Assembly: GCA_002501885.1 (NCBI GenBank)
Contig: DAON01000034.1
Span: 1 to 17,177, forward strand
DNA: 17,177 nt
DNA from: Euryarchaeota archaeon UBA220
Lineage (GTDB): Archaea > Thermoplasmatota > Poseidoniia > Poseidoniales > Thalassarchaeaceae
Reading direction: 5' to 3'
Below the pieces are notes generated by a model. That model searched no databases. It saw only the letters and a list, made by a program, of their open reading frames with translations, and had not been told where the DNA came from. A program made the translations under genes and the position numbers. This document shows, in pieces, positions 8,152-15,503 of this stretch (position 1 is the stretch's first letter; the number at the start of each line of letters is the position of its first letter).

Positions 8152-9216
8152 ATGTACCAGAAAGTGGTGCTCTACACTGTGGTATTTCTGCAGGTCACAT
8201 TAGTTCCAATTGTTGGCTTCTCTCTGACTTATTTGCTTGATGTGGATCAAGAGAACTTTACCGTTGCAGTCAGGACAGAATTAGTCTACTGGATTGTTGT
8301 CGCGGGACTAATTTACGGAATGGTTTCTCTTGTTTTAGCAATGTTCTTCGGCGGATTCAGGCCTCTAAGAGTCGTCGAGAGAGGAGGTTGGATTCCCGTT
8401 CTAGGCCTAAGTCGAAGAAAGGGCGACCCGGAACTAATTGATAGGACAAGGATGGCTCTGCAATCAAGCCCCTACGGCAAGATGGTGGGGCTGGTAAACA
8501 GAAAGGTGACTGTGGATGGATTCGATCTTATTTCTGTTCATGGAGGACTTCAATTACTTGCTGTGCCGATGCAAGTAATTCTCATTGCAACTCCTCTACT
8601 AATCATGGAGGGAATCCCAGACCAAGTAGTCAAGACAGATAGGTCATTTGAGTTGGGTATGGCCGGCTATATGATTGCACTATGGTTGGCTGTTCGTATT
8701 CAGCCCACTATCTCGTCATGGCTTGTTGGATATGCTGCTATGTTCAGAAGCGTACTATGGAAAATCTCGCGCTTCTCTTGGGTCTTACCAATACTGCTAT
8801 TTTGGTTCCTAGCTAGGACTTTTCTTGCTGCCTCACTAAACTGGCTTGATGTCGATATAGAACAGTGGAACGAAGTTCAGTTGGAAGCAGTAGTCCTCAA
8901 TGTCATATTCCCTGATGCCGTAGTTCCAAATACTGCAGTAATTGATTTCCTAGTGGCTATCTCAGTTCTACCAATGGCAACTTTCACTACTCTCTCAGTA
9001 TTAGGGGGCTCAAATGATATGCCTGTCTGGATGAAAGGCAATGACAGTTCACTTGAAAATCTACAGATGGACCTGCTTGAGGAGCCAGCAGACAATTCCG
9101 AAGAAGATGATTTAGGAATGGTCTCGGAAAATGAGATCCTTGAAGAAAATGATGAGGATGGAGCCTCAGAGGAAGGAAGTAGGATGATTGATATGCCGTA
9201 CTTGTTTGATGATTGA
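8152..9216 (+). CDS. Six-helix membrane protein of unknown function with an acidic C-terminal tail
   Basis: I do not recognise the family. From the ATG at 8152 the protein has 354 residues, with hydrophobic segments at about 5-29, 44-67, 133-152, 167-185, 209-228 and 261-284. A basic loop (about 70-125) lies between helices 2 and 3. The tail from 300 to the end is strongly acidic (LLEEPADNSEEDD, ILEENDEDGASEEG) and closes with MIDMPYLFDD, so it is probably cytoplasmic. No enzyme or transporter signature was found. The reading frame is open back to 8104, so a TTG at 8125 or GTG at 8137 could also start it. The ATG at 8152 is preferred because the AATTATTT box lies about 29 bases upstream, as for other genes here. 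The stop codon directly abuts the stop of the convergent small gene. Confidence 0.75.
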   Translation: MYQKVVLYTVVFLQVTLVPIVGFSLTYLLDVDQENFTVAVRTELVYWIVVAGLIYGMVSLVLAMFFGGFRPLRVVERGGWIPVLGLSRRKGDPELIDRTRMALQSSPYGKMVGLVNRKVTVDGFDLISVHGGLQLLAVPMQVILIATPLLIMEGIPDQVVKTDRSFELGMAGYMIALWLAVRIQPTISSWLVGYAAMFRSVLWKISRFSWVLPILLFWFLARTFLAASLNWLDVDIEQWNEVQLEAVVLNVIFPDAVVPNTAVIDFLVAISVLPMATFTTLSVLGGSNDMPVWMKGNDSSLENLQMDLLEEPADNSEEDDLGMVSENEILEENDEDGASEEGSRMIDMPYLFDD

Positions 9217-9432
9217 CTACTGAGGGAACATCTCGAAAACTGCTTGATTTAGAAGGGCCCACCCCGAGCCGATACATAGGCCAAATCCTAGTGCCGATGG
9301 GCCGTAGATGTACAGATACGCCAAAGAAGCCAGAAGAATGGATCCTGTGATTTTTCGAGAGTCTTTCTTTGCTACCTCGTTTGAGAAAACTAAGGCCAAA
9401 ATGAATATTGTAAGTGAGAGGGTTGGTGACAC
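9217..9432 (-). CDS. Small two-helix membrane protein, hypothetical
   Basis: A 71-residue hydrophobic protein with predicted helices at about 4-18 (LSLTIFILALVF) and 30-65 (ILLASLAYLYIYG and ALGFGLCIGSGWALL), separated by a charged NEVAKKDSRK loop. It starts at a GTG only three bases after the aminotransferase stop codon, with AGAAGG-like sequence overlapping the spacer, so coupled translation is likely. Its TAG stop at 9219-9217 is immediately adjacent to the TGA of the convergent plus-strand gene, leaving no spacer. The perfect packing and the membrane-protein composition support a real gene, but no homologous family is recognised and a chance frame cannot be excluded. Confidence 0.55.
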   Translation of the reverse strand: MSPTLSLTIFILALVFSNEVAKKDSRKITGSILLASLAYLYIYGPSALGFGLCIGSGWALLNQAVFEMFPQ

Positions 9433-9435
9433 CTT

Positions 9436-10584
9436 CTAATCGCCCCTAAGTTCCCTCAGGACCGTTTCCACCCTATCCATCCCTCGGTCTATGTCGTCTC
9501 TCCCGATAGTGTAAGCAAATCTGAGGTGGCCCTCGCCCATCTCTCCAAACGCTGTTCCTGGAGAACATAATACTCCTCCCTCTAACAATGCCATTGCGAT
9601 TTCCTCGCTATTCATCCCGGGCACTTCGACCTTGGGGAAGACATAGAAGGCCCCTGTTGGTATGTGGCAAGAAACTCCGGGCATAGCATTGAGTCTTCGG
9701 CAGATTAAGTCTCTTCTGGCCTTGAACTCCTCGCACATCTGCTCTGGATAATTTGGAGCGCTAACTAGGGCCTCAAGTACGGCGTGCTGCATGGCATCAT
9801 TACTACAGGCTGTAACATAATACTGCATTTTTGTCAATTGCGCCATCGCCTCATCATCAGGTGAGAGCAGGTAACCTATTCTCCATCCTGTCATCGCGAA
9901 AGTCTTGGAGAATGACTGCACCATGATGACCTTATCATATCCAGCTCCAAGGAAGGAGACATGTGGACCGTCGTATACGATTCTGTCGTATACCTCATCT
10001 GTAATCAGCCACAAGTCATGCCTCATCGCGAAGTCCACAAGTTCGTCTCTTTGTGCCTCGGTAACATTGCCGCCAGTAGGGTTACTGGGGAAATTATACA
10101 GAATTGCAACGGTATTCTCATTCACTCTAGATTCAAGATCCTCGATGGTTGGGACGAATCCATTCTCGAAGGTACAGGGGTAGAGATTCGGTTCCCCTCC
10201 ACAAATTACAACATCCGGAGGATATAGTGGGAAGTACGGCTCAGGTAGCATCACATTGTCTCCAGGCTGAACAAGAGCTAGGAAGATATCCAACAAGCCG
10301 TTAGTCCCACTCATTGTGATGCAGACATTGTTCTCATCTAGACTGGGATCTAGATGGTGCCACAGCTCGGCTATCTTGCTTCTAAGTGGAGGTAAACCAG
10401 CAGTGGTAGTGTACTTGTTCTTGCCTTCTGCCATCGCCTTGGTGAAGGCTTCAATTGCCACAGACGGTGGTTGGAAGTCAGGTTCCCCTAGTCCGAACTG
10501 TATTGAGTCATCTCCGGCCATGTCAAACATACGTCTGACACCCGTAGGTTTGATGCTGTTCGCTCTGTCTGAGAACCTCACCAT
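9436..10584 (-). CDS. PLP-dependent class I/II aminotransferase (aspartate/aromatic type)
   Basis: A 382-residue fold-type I aminotransferase, a cytoplasmic enzyme that moves an amino group between an amino acid and a 2-oxo acid by way of pyridoxal phosphate. Visible motifs are GLGEPDF (31-37), KYTTTAGLPPLR (57-68), NFPSNPTGG with Asn168, TDEVYDRIVYDG with Asp196 and Tyr199, the Schiff-base lysine K227 in SFSKTFAMTGWRIGY, Arg235 for phosphate binding, and the substrate-carboxylate Arg355 in GHLRFAYT. This matches the aspartate aminotransferase I-gamma subfamily; the exact amino acid cannot be read from sequence. The open frame extends to a TTG at 10605, but the ATG at 10584 gives the normal N-terminus (MVRFSDRANSIKPTG). 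It also lies about 31 bases after a good TATA-like box, so the transcript probably has almost no leader. The small membrane protein gene follows by three bases. Confidence 0.95.
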   Translation of the reverse strand: MVRFSDRANSIKPTGVRRMFDMAGDDSIQFGLGEPDFQPPSVAIEAFTKAMAEGKNKYTTTAGLPPLRSKIAELWHHLDPSLDENNVCITMSGTNGLLDIFLALVQPGDNVMLPEPYFPLYPPDVVICGGEPNLYPCTFENGFVPTIEDLESRVNENTVAILYNFPSNPTGGNVTEAQRDELVDFAMRHDLWLITDEVYDRIVYDGPHVSFLGAGYDKVIMVQSFSKTFAMTGWRIGYLLSPDDEAMAQLTKMQYYVTACSNDAMQHAVLEALVSAPNYPEQMCEEFKARRDLICRRLNAMPGVSCHIPTGAFYVFPKVEVPGMNSEEIAMALLEGGVLCSPGTAFGEMGEGHLRFAYTIGRDDIDRGMDRVETVLRELRGD

Positions 10585-10608
10585 GACCTGCGGACGAGTC
10601 CACAAGGA

Positions 10609-10619
10609 TTTGAATAAAA
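10609..10619 (-). promoter_or_regulatory. TATA-like box of the aminotransferase gene
   Basis: On the minus strand the sequence TTTTATTCAAA is centred about 30 bases before the ATG at 10584. Archaeal TATA boxes sit about 25-30 bases before the transcript start, so transcription would begin within a few bases of that ATG. The box lies in the short spacer of 57 bases behind the protease gene. Confidence 0.5.
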
Positions 10620-10641
10620 CGCACTAAATCTCTCGAATTCT

Positions 10642-12780
10642 CTATTTCTTTCCGTCTTCTTCCAAAAGTTCTGCATCGATTACTCCTCCGGGCAAGAAAT
10701 CTACTGATTTTGTCCCGAATAAACGCGAGATGATGTCGTCAATCTCTCCATCGGACCTGATTCTTACTAGTATAACTGAAGCGGCCCAGATGATGAAAAC
10801 TGAAGCTACGAGAGCAATTACCAATGGAGGTACTGAGAACTCATCTGAGCTGGTTGAAGTTCCGTTTACAGTCACAATGACTGGTAGAGACACAGAGTCT
10901 CCAGAGACTGCTCTAATCTCAATCATATGTGACCCCTTGCCAATCTTTGAAGGATCGAGAATTACATGCCACAAGAATGGCGTTAGAGGTCCTATGTCTT
11001 CCAACTCTGAGGAATAGGTTGTTTCTCTCCATTCTCCGCCGTCAATTCTGAATTCTACTCGGTCGATGCTACTCATCTGGCCCCATGAATGGCCTGTGAC
11101 ATTGATTGTTCCGTTGGAATCGATAAGATTCAGTAGATGATTCTGAACTGATGGGTCAATAGATTCCTCATTGCCCATCTCGCCTAAATGAAATGCGAGA
11201 TTGACTGCAGCGTGAGCATCGACCATTCCCCAACCAAAGTCTCGATTCCAGTATGGGTCCAAATCGGGGGCGCTTGGTTCACCTCTTCTCTCCGCTGTTT
11301 GCTTCAATACTTCCTTAATCTGTAGAGGTGTTAGGTTCTCGTTGGCCTCCATTACCAGTGCTATGACTCCTGTTACTGCCGGAGTAGCATAGGAGGTACC
11401 GCTGCCTCGGCCTGTGTAAGTATTGTCAGAAGCGTCACCTCCCAGGAAGTTGTTGCATCCTCCACTAGAAACACATCCTTCAGCCTGGATTATGTTTGTG
11501 CCCGGGGCGCTGACCTCCGGAACTAATTCATCAAGTGGATTGGCGTCTCCATTATCTCTTCTTGGCCCTCTGGAAGAGTAAGAGGCGATGGTGTCGTCTG
11601 TTCTGTCGACTGTGTTTTGATCATCAGTAGCCGCAACCGTGATTGACAGTGAGGATGCACTCATTCCAGATAGTCCATCATTATCGGGGCCATCATTTCC
11701 TGCAGCATTAGATACTGTTACTCCAGCAAGCATGGCTTCATCGAGGATTCTACTGTGCATATCGGTGCCATCTGAGCCGCCGTTCTCGTGACTCGTGATT
11801 CCCCAAGATAGTGAAATGATGTCAATCCCATAGTTAGCCTCTTCAGTCCCGGGCCAAGCATCGTCCCGGTGATCAATAATCCACTGCAATCCATTCATTG
11901 CAGATTCGTAGAACTCCTGTTCCAACAGATAGTTCTCAAATGGTCCGGCACCAACATCCGTCCCAATTCTCACATCGACCAAAGATGCATTCGGGGCAGA
12001 ACCGTAGAATTGGGACTGAGAACCATCGGCATCTATCCCAGTAGCGGCTGCCATCCCCATGCATGCTGTACCGTGTTGATTTCCATCATCAGGATCGAAT
12101 GAGCCATCATCTTCGCGCCCGCCTGCGAGAACGCATTGCGGATCCGAATGGACAAAGCAAACTGCATCATATCCGGCTACAAATTTACCAGATAATCCTG
12201 GGTGTTCATTATCCACTCCAGTATCTGTAAGAGCGATGTTTACCCCATAGCCGCTTACACCTAAGTCCCATGCTCCGACTGGATATTCTGTCGAGTTCTT
12301 GGCCTTGACAGCAGGAGTCTGGATGTCTCCATAGAATATGAGTGAACCATATCGCTCGACCATTACTACTCCATCAAATTGTGCAATATCGTATACATCA
12401 CTAGCATCTACTGCACCGATTAATACAGCATCCACAACGGGTAGTTCGAGATGAATCTCATAGCCTGCAAGAGCAAGGTTATTTCTGTCCTGATCGGTAA
12501 CCTCTCTAGAAAATGAAATGCCCACATTCACCGGCCCCTCGGCAAGCTGCAGTGAATCATGGATACCGTTTCTGTCAGCATCTAATGCTGTCGTTTCCCA
12601 CCATGGAGCCTGTTCAGACCAGGTAACTGGAGATTGATTTGGAATCATTTGTGTTTGGCCTTCATCTATCAATTGTACTCCGTAGTAATCTATGGTCTGA
12701 TAGCTTGGTACAGCAAGACTACCGGTACATGAAACAAGCATGATTACGCATAGCAGCGCATTGACCGGTTTGGGTTGCAT
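10642..12780 (-). CDS. Secreted membrane-anchored subtilisin-family serine protease (S8)
   Basis: From the ATG at 12780 the protein has 712 residues. A signal sequence comes first (NALLCVIMLVSC). LVSC also fits a loose lipobox, so lipid attachment at C18 is possible. Residues about 80-150 look like an inhibitor-I9-type propeptide. The S8 domain has the catalytic triad Asp186 (LTDTGVD), His236 (NQHGTACMGMAA) and Ser463 (GSGTSYATPAVTG), plus oxyanion Asn362 (AAGNDGP). An Ig-like beta domain (about 545-640) follows, then one transmembrane helix (651-674) and a cytoplasmic tail of about 38 residues. The likely role is degradation of external protein, consistent with a heterotroph. The frame stays open upstream through the tRNA to a GTG at 12909; that extension is rejected because it would encode tRNA sequence. 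Another ATG at 12837 is possible but places the signal peptide deep. TCTAAAT near 12821-12827 is a candidate TATA box. Confidence 0.95.
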   Translation of the reverse strand: MQPKPVNALLCVIMLVSCTGSLAVPSYQTIDYYGVQLIDEGQTQMIPNQSPVTWSEQAPWWETTALDADRNGIHDSLQLAEGPVNVGISFSREVTDQDRNNLALAGYEIHLELPVVDAVLIGAVDASDVYDIAQFDGVVMVERYGSLIFYGDIQTPAVKAKNSTEYPVGAWDLGVSGYGVNIALTDTGVDNEHPGLSGKFVAGYDAVCFVHSDPQCVLAGGREDDGSFDPDDGNQHGTACMGMAAATGIDADGSQSQFYGSAPNASLVDVRIGTDVGAGPFENYLLEQEFYESAMNGLQWIIDHRDDAWPGTEEANYGIDIISLSWGITSHENGGSDGTDMHSRILDEAMLAGVTVSNAAGNDGPDNDGLSGMSASSLSITVAATDDQNTVDRTDDTIASYSSRGPRRDNGDANPLDELVPEVSAPGTNIIQAEGCVSSGGCNNFLGGDASDNTYTGRGSGTSYATPAVTGVIALVMEANENLTPLQIKEVLKQTAERRGEPSAPDLDPYWNRDFGWGMVDAHAAVNLAFHLGEMGNEESIDPSVQNHLLNLIDSNGTINVTGHSWGQMSSIDRVEFRIDGGEWRETTYSSELEDIGPLTPFLWHVILDPSKIGKGSHMIEIRAVSGDSVSLPVIVTVNGTSTSSDEFSVPPLVIALVASVFIIWAASVILVRIRSDGEIDDIISRLFGTKSVDFLPGGVIDAELLEEDGKK

Positions 12781-12900
12781 CGCTGTGCTCACACAGACTT
12801 GGTCTTTCAACCCAACCGCATTTAGAGTACAAGGCATCCGCAAGAGCCAGTTGGTGGGGGCACTGGGATTTGAACCCAGATCAGCGGGTGTCTTCCGCCT

Positions 12901-12925
12901 AGCGTGCACCCGATACGCGCACGCT
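12901..12925 (-). repeat. Extra hairpin in the 3' part of the tRNA-Trp intron
   Basis: AGCGTGC and GCACGCT form a seven-base-pair stem around an 11-base loop, between the box C/D element and the 3' splice site. It is separate from the guide RNA fold and may keep the splice-site halves close together for the endonuclease. That role is inferred. Confidence 0.6.
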
Positions 12926-12931
12926 CTCGGT

Positions 12932-13002
12932 TTGCGACGGGTCGGTGCTCCAGTTGGTCATCAATACCATCAGAAAACCCACTCGTCGTCATTCCCGTGC
13001 AA
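12932..13002 (-). ncRNA. Intronic box C/D guide RNA of tRNA-Trp
   Basis: Inside the intron, in transcript order: box C ATGACGA (12992-12986), a 12-base spacer, box D' CTGA (12973-12970), box C' TTGATGA (12964-12958), a 12-base spacer and a degenerate box D CCGA (12945-12942). Both 12-base spacers match the strict archaeal C/D spacing. The ends TTGCACGGG and CCCGTCGCAA pair with one bulged C, closing the structure. The D guide CAACTGGAGC (12956-12947) is perfectly complementary to GCTCCAGTTG, which spans the anticodon loop and the 5' splice site. The fifth base before box D faces C34. The D' guide pairs with positions 36-44 of the spliced tRNA, including two G-U pairs, and its fifth base faces C39. 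In Haloferax the tRNA-Trp intron is known to guide methylation of C34 and U39. Direct proof of methylation is not available from sequence. Confidence 0.88.
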
Positions 13003-13122
13003 CTGGAGCCCGCGGTACTACCAGGTTATACTATACCCCCTAAGGAGTATTACGCCCTAGGGCCTTGCTCTTATGACAATCTCGGTCAGCACCAAATGAA
13101 ATTCATTACTTCAAGATTGTAA

Positions 13123-15459
13123 TTACATAGAACCGTAGATAGGTCCGACTGCAAGGTGTACTGCAACCCATGCTCCTAGAACAGCGGCCGCTAATCCCCA
13201 TGCTCTAGGCCTAATTCCAACACTAAGCCAACCGAAAGTTCTCGAGATGTTGCCTGGTGTCAAGGCTAGTAATCTGGCTAAATTGATGACTAAGCCTGCA
13301 ACTAGCAGCATTCCCGCGAAGGCGAACAGTGAAAGGATGGTTCCGACAATATCTGAACGGGCCAATGCACCCACGCCCTGAGGAATCAGATCGGGAATTC
13401 TCAGCCAAATCAGCCATGCGAGCCAGAGTCCTAAGTAAGCATCCTCCTTGAAACTGGACTCGTCACGCCATTCTCTGAAATCTTCTGGCAACATCTGGTA
13501 GACCCTAGTAGAAACAATTTCGACCTCCATAATTTTGCCACGCAGAAGCATTGAGGAGCCATGGTAAATCAATAGAATTGCCAAAACCAATTCCACCCAA
13601 AGCCAGATTGAACCTGCCCCCAGTGCAGATAGAAGAGAAATTGGTAGAGCCCAAATGGCGAATCCTGCAGCCGCTGAAACCGCTGTCATGATAGAAGCAG
13701 CCCCTGGGAACAGTGGCTCTTCGGGGAGTTCCAACTTTCTATCCCTGGGCATTGCCAGTATCAACAATGGCAGTAGAGCAGTCCCCATAACGAGGCCCAG
13801 AATGGTGAGAGGATTGTTTCCTGAACCTCTAGTTGCGGACTCAACCGCTTCCTCTATCTCCATTGCAGACATTGTTCCTGGATTCCAACTAGTAACAAAC
13901 CCTGCAGAGTCAATGACTATGACTGCGTCAGTAGCGCCACTTGGGAAGGCTTTGCCTGTGGAAGCATCTGACTCATCCAACAATAGTGGCCACGATTCAT
14001 TTAGTTGCATAGCGTATGTATCTAGATCGATTGCTTGAACGCCCTCTCCTGTGGCAATCTGAACAAATGCGATATCCACCTGACTAAGTGCCTCGGCCCC
14101 TCTAAACTCATTCATTTGTCTAATCGAGTTTGGAGAGCCTGGATGAAACAATCCGACTACGAGTGCGTCGCTGTCTTCGATTAGGTCGGATAGAGAGTAT
14201 AATCCTCCATCGTGAGAAAGTAATGTGAAAGAAGGTGCTGCACCTTCTTGACGGGGAACTTCTGAATCTATGTCAGGAAGGTGCATCGCAGGTCCAATTG
14301 ATGCAATTGCTAGTAACAATAGAACGCCGTAGGCAGGAAGAGGGAGGGTAGCTTCTCGAATGGATGCACCAATCCATCCAACAATGGCAAGTGGTATAAT
14401 CAGAATAGCCCAGATTGAAGACAATAACGGATCTTCATCCGGCAGAATCTCAAATCTCAGAACTGCTATTGCGTCACAAGCCTCACCGGGATCTTGGTCG
14501 GTCAAAGCGAAACATGAGTCAATCATATATTGGCCCGGGAGAATAGGCTTCTCGGAAGTCCAAGTTAGGATTGTCCTATTAGCCTCGCCTTTTCTAGTTC
14601 CGTGAGGCATCTCAAAGTGCTCTAGGCGTTGGTCTTCCTTGCCGTGTCCATGCACCATTTCATCCCAATCCAATGGCCCCACTATCTGGATAACTTGTCT
14701 GTCAAAGTCTCCTGGACCCCAGGGAGAAATCGGTGTGAATTCGATTCTGACCATCCTGTTGGAGTCGACTTGGTAATCCAGCATAGGTTCGATTACATCT
14801 CCTTGGAAGATTATTGCCGATGTGGCATCATATGTGCCCCACCATAGGATTCCTTGTTGGACGCAATCGTGCTCCACATCCACGCTAAGTGAAATCATGT
14901 CTCCCTCGGCCATTGAGACATTGACATCGCCAGCATTAACAGTAAATTCGTGAGCTTCAAGATACGATTCTTGCATTGCAATTGAGTTAGTGACTGCGTT
15001 ATCAAGCACTATTGTATTGCCCAACATTAAGGTGACGAAGAATCTAGTCTCGGCTCCGGCAGCACCAGGTAGAACATTGGATAATCGGCATCCATCATTT
15101 GTGGAGTCCAATGAGGCGAAAAGTCTCACACTTAGATTACCCTCGAATCTGAAAGAGTTGGATAGAGGAGCCGATTCTATGTCAATTAGATTCGGATTCA
15201 GTGACGAACTGGTTCTAGTGAATTCCGCCTTACCCAGTGGCTCTCCTGTATTGGTCGACCAATTACGATCTAGGAAAGGATCGTTAACAGTCCCTTTGAG
15301 ATAGAGCATATGAGAATCTGGCAAGTCCCAATCTATCCCGGGACCTTCAAACTCAATCGGATCTTGAGCATGAGTTAGGGAACTTATTGAGAGAGCGAGG
15401 AGTAATGCTACAAGGGTTGCAGCAGCACTTCTAGTCGGTACTCTCGAATTCCCTCCCAT
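13123..15459 (-). CDS. Multi-pass membrane protein with a secreted beta-rich N-terminus and a cysteine-less thioredoxin-like domain
   Basis: From the ATG at 15459 the protein has 778 residues. A signal peptide with a clear cleavage site (SISSLTHA then QDP) ends near residue 31. Residues 32 to about 345 form a beta-rich exported region with several Cys and Trp. Two helices follow (about 348-364 and 374-391). Residues about 408-545 resemble the TlpA/AhpC-TSA thioredoxin family: APSFTLLSHDGG at the start, strand VVGLFHP, and TDAVIVIDSAGFVTSWNPG near the end. The redox motif, normally CPPC, reads SPNS at 442-445, so disulfide chemistry is not expected. At least five further helices fill the C-terminus. 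An ATG at 15522 would add 21 residues and overlap the DUF92 stop. The later start is preferred because it puts the signal peptide at the N-terminus and has GGGG nearby. The function is unknown; a ligand- or protein-binding role at the membrane is possible. Confidence 0.8.
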   Translation of the reverse strand: MGGNSRVPTRSAAATLVALLLALSISSLTHAQDPIEFEGPGIDWDLPDSHMLYLKGTVNDPFLDRNWSTNTGEPLGKAEFTRTSSSLNPNLIDIESAPLSNSFRFEGNLSVRLFASLDSTNDGCRLSNVLPGAAGAETRFFVTLMLGNTIVLDNAVTNSIAMQESYLEAHEFTVNAGDVNVSMAEGDMISLSVDVEHDCVQQGILWWGTYDATSAIIFQGDVIEPMLDYQVDSNRMVRIEFTPISPWGPGDFDRQVIQIVGPLDWDEMVHGHGKEDQRLEHFEMPHGTRKGEANRTILTWTSEKPILPGQYMIDSCFALTDQDPGEACDAIAVLRFEILPDEDPLLSSIWAILIIPLAIVGWIGASIREATLPLPAYGVLLLLAIASIGPAMHLPDIDSEVPRQEGAAPSFTLLSHDGGLYSLSDLIEDSDALVVGLFHPGSPNSIRQMNEFRGAEALSQVDIAFVQIATGEGVQAIDLDTYAMQLNESWPLLLDESDASTGKAFPSGATDAVIVIDSAGFVTSWNPGTMSAMEIEEAVESATRGSGNNPLTILGLVMGTALLPLLILAMPRDRKLELPEEPLFPGAASIMTAVSAAAGFAIWALPISLLSALGAGSIWLWVELVLAILLIYHGSSMLLRGKIMEVEIVSTRVYQMLPEDFREWRDESSFKEDAYLGLWLAWLIWLRIPDLIPQGVGALARSDIVGTILSLFAFAGMLLVAGLVINLARLLALTPGNISRTFGWLSVGIRPRAWGLAAAVLGAWVAVHLAVGPIYGSM

Positions 15460-15503
15460 GACAATCCCCGGACCTCGTACAGTACAAACCTCACTATCAC
15501 CTG

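Larger units (their letters stand above)
12852..13040 (-). tRNA. trnW: tRNA-Trp (anticodon CCA) with a 113-base intron; CCA end encoded
   Basis: Exon 1 is 13040-13003 and exon 2 is 12889-12852. The acceptor stem pairs GGGGGTA with TGCCCCC (one G-T pair), followed by discriminator A and an encoded CCA. The D stem is GTAT/GTAC with GG in the loop. The anticodon stem is GCGGG/CCCGC and the joined loop is CTCCAGA, giving anticodon CCA at 13006-13004. The T arm is CTGGG-TTCAAAT-CCCAG and the variable loop has four bases. The intron (13002-12890) lies between positions 37 and 38. The splice sites fit a bulge-helix-bulge: bulges AG^T and AC^A, each cut after the second base. The four-pair central helix CTCC/GAAG contains one C-A mismatch, so the motif is slightly relaxed. 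The tRNA sits alone between the thioredoxin-like and protease genes, on the same strand. The 82 bases before it show no clear gene. Confidence 0.95.

Noticed and set aside
10585..10605. TTG start adding seven residues to the aminotransferase
   Set aside because: The ATG at 10584 matches the usual family N-terminus, and the TATA-like box spacing places the transcript start within a few bases of it.
12781..12909. N-terminal extension of the protease frame up to a GTG at 12909
   Set aside because: The extension runs through the 3' exon of tRNA-Trp and would put the signal peptide 44 residues into the protein. The ATG at 12780 gives a normal signal peptide.
12740..13060. Plus-strand open frames across the tRNA and start of the protease gene
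   Set aside because: They are antisense to a well-supported tRNA and a signal-peptide region and have no protein-like features.
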